From Streptosporangiaceae bacterium (GTDB taxonomy: Bacteria; Actinomycetota; Actinomycetes; Streptosporangiales; Streptosporangiaceae): a DNA stretch of 64,000 nt. A program made the translations under genes and the position numbers. The stretch spans positions 49,418 to 113,417 of the forward strand of contig JAFARZ010000160.1 in assembly GCA_019245115.1 (NCBI GenBank). The letters run 5' to 3'. Positions within the stretch are counted from its first letter, which is position 1, and every line of letters begins with the position of its first letter. Positions 61,182-64,000 of the stretch are shown one piece after another. Under the pieces are notes generated by a model, which was not told the DNA's origin, did not search any database, and worked only from the letters and a program-made list of their open reading frames with translations.

Positions 61182-62954
61182 GTGCGGCTGCCCGTCGAGC
61201 AAAGGAGCGCGTCGCCCGCCGTGTCCCGCCCCGCCGAGACCGCCGCTGTTGCCGCATTCTCGCGCCCGCCGCTGCGCACCTGGCAGCGCAGAGCGCTGGC
61301 CCGGTACCTGGCCACTGCGCCGCAAGACTTCCTTGCGGTCGCCACGCCGGGTGCCGGCAAGACGACCTTCGCCTTGCGGGTGGCAGCCGAACTGCTGGCC
61401 GACCGGACCGTGCACGCGGTGACCGTGGTCGCCCCCACCGAGCACCTCAAGCACCAGTGGGCGGCAGCGGCCGCCGAGGCGGGTTTGGCGCTGGACCCCG
61501 AGTTCCGCAACTCGGTGGGCGCCACCTCTCGCGATTACCACGGCGTCGCCGTCACCTATGCTCAGGTCGCGGCGCACCCGACCCTGCACCGGGTGCGTAC
61601 CGAGGGACGCCGCACCCTGGTGGTGCTCGACGAGATCCACCACGCTGGAGATGCCAAGAGCTGGGGCGAGGGGGTACGGGAGGCGTTCACTCCGGCGGTG
61701 CGCCGACTCGCCCTGACCGGAACCCCGTTCCGGAGCGACGACACCCCGATCCCGTTCATCAGCTATGAACCGGATGGCGCTGGCGCGTTGCGTTCTGCCG
61801 CAGACCACTTCTACGGCTACTCCGAGGCGCTGGCTGACGGGGTGGTGCGGCCGGTGATCTTCCTCGCCTACTCCGGCGAGGCCCGCTGGCGGACCAGCGC
61901 GGGAGAGGAGTACGCGGCGCGGCTGGGGGAGCCGCTCACCGCCGAGCACACCGCCCGGGCCTGGCGCACCGCGCTAGATCCGGCGGGGGAGTGGATCTCC
62001 GCTGTGTTCGCCGCAGCGGACACCCGGCTGGCCCAATTACGCGCTGGCGCGCTGCCCGACGCGGCCGGCCTGGTGATCGCCACCGACCACACCGCCGCCA
62101 GAGCCTACGCCGGGACCCTGCGGAAGATCACCGGTCGGGAACCGGTGCTGGTATTGTCCGACGACCAGTCCGCCTCCAGCCGGATCGCCACGTTCGCCGA
62201 CTCCGATGAGCGCTGGCTGGTCGCGGTCCGGATGGTGTCCGAGGGCGTCGACGTACCCCGATTGGCGGTCGGGGTGTACGCGACATCGGCGGCTACCCCG
62301 CTGTATTTCGCCCAGGCGGTGGGTCGGTTCGTCCGGTCCAGGCGTCCCGGCGAGACCGCAACGGTGTTCCTGCCCAGCGTGCCCGTGCTATTGGGGCTGG
62401 CGAGCGAGCTGGAGAAACAACGCGATCATGTGCTTGGTGCGCCGCACCGGGCTGACGAGGGCTGGGACGACGCTGCGCTCGCGCAGGCCAACGCCCATCA
62501 TGACGAGCCCGGCGAGCAGGAGCGCGCGTTCACCGCGCTGGGCGCCAACGCCGAGCTAGATCAGGTGATCTACGACGGTGCTTCCTTCGGCACGGCCGCC
62601 TTCGCCACTACCGAGGATGAGCAGGACTACCTCGGGCTGCCCGGGCTGCTGGAGCCCGACCAGATGCGGGCGCTGTTGCGGCGGCGTCAGGAGCAGCAGC
62701 TCGCCCGGGCAACGGAGCGCTCGACGGAGCACTCCGTTGGGCCATCGGTGCCCGCCCGACCGCCTACGATGCGGGAACGCCTCGCTGAGTTGCGCCGGGA
62801 GCTCAACACCCTGGTCGCGTTGGCCCACCACCGCACCGGCCGGCCGCACGGGGTGATCCACCAGGAGATCCGCACCGCGTGCGGCGGCCCGCCCACCGCG
62901 ATGGCCACCGCCGAGGAAATCGAAAAACGCATCGCCTACCTGCGCTCCCGGTAG
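61182..62954 (+). CDS. DEAD/DEAH-box superfamily 2 helicase
   Basis: 590 aa from GTG 61182; GTG 61221 is an alternative start. Walker A ATPGAGKTTFALRVA (about 54), motif Ia VVAPTEHLKHQW, DEIH box VVLDEIHHAGD (about 147), motif III ALTGTPFRSDD, motif V RMVSEGVDVPRLAVGVYATS, motif VI QAVGRFVRSRRPGE. Similar to XPB/UvsW-like helicases of actinobacteria; probable DNA repair or remodelling role. A C-terminal helical tail follows. Confidence 0.9.
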   Translation: MRLPVEQRSASPAVSRPAETAAVAAFSRPPLRTWQRRALARYLATAPQDFLAVATPGAGKTTFALRVAAELLADRTVHAVTVVAPTEHLKHQWAAAAAEAGLALDPEFRNSVGATSRDYHGVAVTYAQVAAHPTLHRVRTEGRRTLVVLDEIHHAGDAKSWGEGVREAFTPAVRRLALTGTPFRSDDTPIPFISYEPDGAGALRSAADHFYGYSEALADGVVRPVIFLAYSGEARWRTSAGEEYAARLGEPLTAEHTARAWRTALDPAGEWISAVFAAADTRLAQLRAGALPDAAGLVIATDHTAARAYAGTLRKITGREPVLVLSDDQSASSRIATFADSDERWLVAVRMVSEGVDVPRLAVGVYATSAATPLYFAQAVGRFVRSRRPGETATVFLPSVPVLLGLASELEKQRDHVLGAPHRADEGWDDAALAQANAHHDEPGEQERAFTALGANAELDQVIYDGASFGTAAFATTEDEQDYLGLPGLLEPDQMRALLRRRQEQQLARATERSTEHSVGPSVPARPPTMRERLAELRRELNTLVALAHHRTGRPHGVIHQEIRTACGGPPTAMATAEEIEKRIAYLRSR

Positions 62955-63072
62955 GTGATCAGCCTGTGCACGTAAGCTCACCGCTGGTGCTGGCGCTTGT
63001 CGCGGGGGATCCCGACGGGGACCTCGGCGTGTCGTGTCAGCCTTGCCGAAAGCGTACGCGACGATCTCCGCC

Positions 63073-63309
63073 ATGACCGAGCGCAAGAAGGTCGGGCGCC
63101 CCAGCAAGGGTGATCGCGTCGTCACCTGGACCCGTTTGCCCAGGGCGCACCGAGAAAAGGCGGAAGAACTAGCGGCTGAGTGGGGGCAACCGCTCTCGGA
63201 AGTGCTTGCTGCCCTCATTGCGATCGGCTTCGACCACTGCGGCGAGCTCACCCGGCCTGCGGCTCGATCGGACCCTCATGAGGGGTTGCCGCTGGATGGG
63301 GCCTCGTAA
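63073..63309 (+). CDS. Small ribbon-helix-helix-like protein
   Basis: 78 aa from ATG 63073. KVGRPSKGDRVVTWTRLPRA looks like an AT-hook/RHH strand, then helix EKAEELAAEWGQPLSEVLAA then LIAIGFDHCGEL. DNA binding is likely from this pattern; no antitoxin-toxin pair is evident. Confidence 0.6.
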   Translation: MTERKKVGRPSKGDRVVTWTRLPRAHREKAEELAAEWGQPLSEVLAALIAIGFDHCGELTRPAARSDPHEGLPLDGAS

Positions 63310-63341
63310 AGGTCTGAGGAGGCTACCCTATGGAGGACTCC

Positions 63342-64000
63342 TCAGAGACTGGCTTCCACCTCGACGCTGAAACCCTCCGAACCGGGGATGAGGATCGGCT
63401 GCAGCGCGGTGTGGTCTCCTCGCCCGGCACGTGTCCATTCTTTGATCAAGGCTCGGAGCGATTCTTCGGCCTCCCCGGTGCCGGCGATGACCATGTCCCG
63501 AGGTCGAAGGAACGCTGCGGAGTCGTTGAGTACGAGCCCGATGCCTGAGACGCTGCTGGGACCGACGCCGCCGAATCCGGCAGAAGCTAGGCCGTGGGGT
63601 TGCCGGGCGTAGAGGTAGCCGTAGAACGCGCAGCGTGCCGGGTAGTCGTCGTCGAGAGGACTCGGAACCGAGCGCCCCGCGGCGATCATCTGGGCGGCGT
63701 GGTGGGCGCGTTCGGGGTTATCGCGCACTGTTGGTGCGCTGACCCACACGATCCCGCGGCCATCGAGCTGGTGTAGCGCGTCGCAGTGCCGGATCGGTAC
63801 GGCGACCTCTGTGATCACCTCTGGGTACATCTCGATGAATCCGCCGGCCTGGACGTCGCGGGGGATTGCCCGGCCGTGGTGAAGGTCGACGCGCAGGAGT
63901 AGGTGGGCCTGGGCGATCGGGGCGACCTTGACCGGTGTAACGATCACCGCCCGGTCAGCGGCCTGCTCGACCCAGGCCCGGGGTAGCAGGTGCGGGGCGG
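63342..64000 (-). CDS. C-terminal part of a protein-L-isoaspartate methyltransferase-like protein (runs off the window)
   Basis: The frame is open to base 64000 and beyond, so the start is outside. Visible: HLLPRAWVEQAADRAVIVTP, VKVAPIAQAHLLLRVDLHHG, YARQPHGLASAGFGGVGPSS, LRALIKEWTRAGRGDHTALQ. This matches, from memory, the C-terminal extension of actinobacterial PCMT-like methyltransferases; the SAM-binding half would be upstream. Identification is tentative. Confidence 0.45.
   Translation of the reverse strand, partial: APHLLPRAWVEQAADRAVIVTPVKVAPIAQAHLLLRVDLHHGRAIPRDVQAGGFIEMYPEVITEVAVPIRHCDALHQLDGRGIVWVSAPTVRDNPERAHHAAQMIAAGRSVPSPLDDDYPARCAFYGYLYARQPHGLASAGFGGVGPSSVSGIGLVLNDSAAFLRPRDMVIAGTGEAEESLRALIKEWTRAGRGDHTALQPILIPGSEGFSVEVEASL

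Overview
The window is a high-GC actinobacterial chromosome segment, most likely from the Pseudonocardiaceae (Saccharopolyspora/Amycolatopsis relatives). Two things support this: the core gene order DUF349 - miaA - dapF - hflX - lexA/LysM - nrdR - nrdJ, and a second core block PAC2 - DUF4192 - galE - ideR - sigB. Both resemble the corresponding mycobacterial neighbourhoods, and actinobacterial-type SOS boxes (TCGAAC-N4-GTTCGA) are visible. I saw no rRNA or tRNA gene, CRISPR array, prophage or replication origin.

Layout. 1-12 kb: core genes (miaA, dapF, hflX, lexA and its divergent SOS-controlled LysM partner). The dapF-hflX gap carries a decayed insert of about 2.9 kb: pieces of XRE/TPR regulator genes, a vestigial second hflX fragment, the C-terminal end of an archaeal-type S-adenosylmethionine synthetase, an APH-fold kinase and a broken DegT aminotransferase. 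12-16.3 kb: an accessory region with a transposase remnant, a MarR regulator and a lower-GC operon of small membrane-anchored proteins ending in an AAA+ ATPase. This operon is the best candidate here for an undescribed system. 16.8-22.7 kb: DUF3500, class II ribonucleotide reductase, NrdR and an HpnB-like glycosyltransferase. 23-29.5 kb: accessory DNA with a minus-strand run of tiny, partly zinc-ribbon proteins, a regulator with its palindromic operator, a TnsA-like transposon remnant and a frameshifted gene. 29.9-34.9 kb: a TPP enzyme / membrane protein / gluconate-2-dehydrogenase subunit 3 / GMC oxidoreductase operon.

34.8-47.7 kb: core and housekeeping genes (PAC2, methyltransferase, DUF4192, galE-ideR, acuC-like deacetylase, sigB, dtd) plus a polyhydroxyalkanoate module (PHA synthase, XRE regulator, phasin). 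47.9-49.6 kb: a MosB/MosA-like molybdenum-storage protein pair. 49.9-59.9 kb: a tightly packed minus-strand operon larB - larC - reductase/HAD fusion - alcohol dehydrogenase - larA-like racemase - acyltransferase, with larE divergent and a ferritin-like di-iron protein convergent to larE. This joins a complete nickel-pincer-nucleotide cofactor pathway (LarB, LarC, LarE) and one LarA-type client enzyme to enzymes that look like lipid or acyl metabolism. 60-64 kb: a YihY membrane protein, a DEAD-like helicase, a small RHH-like protein and a gene running off the end.

How they work together: LexA probably represses itself and the LysM protein through two separate SOS boxes. NrdR probably regulates nrdJ. 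The PHA regulator lies next to the phasin promoter. The lar genes are arranged so that cofactor synthesis and cofactor use are co-transcribed. All functional names are from reading motifs and family resemblance by eye; no database search was run.
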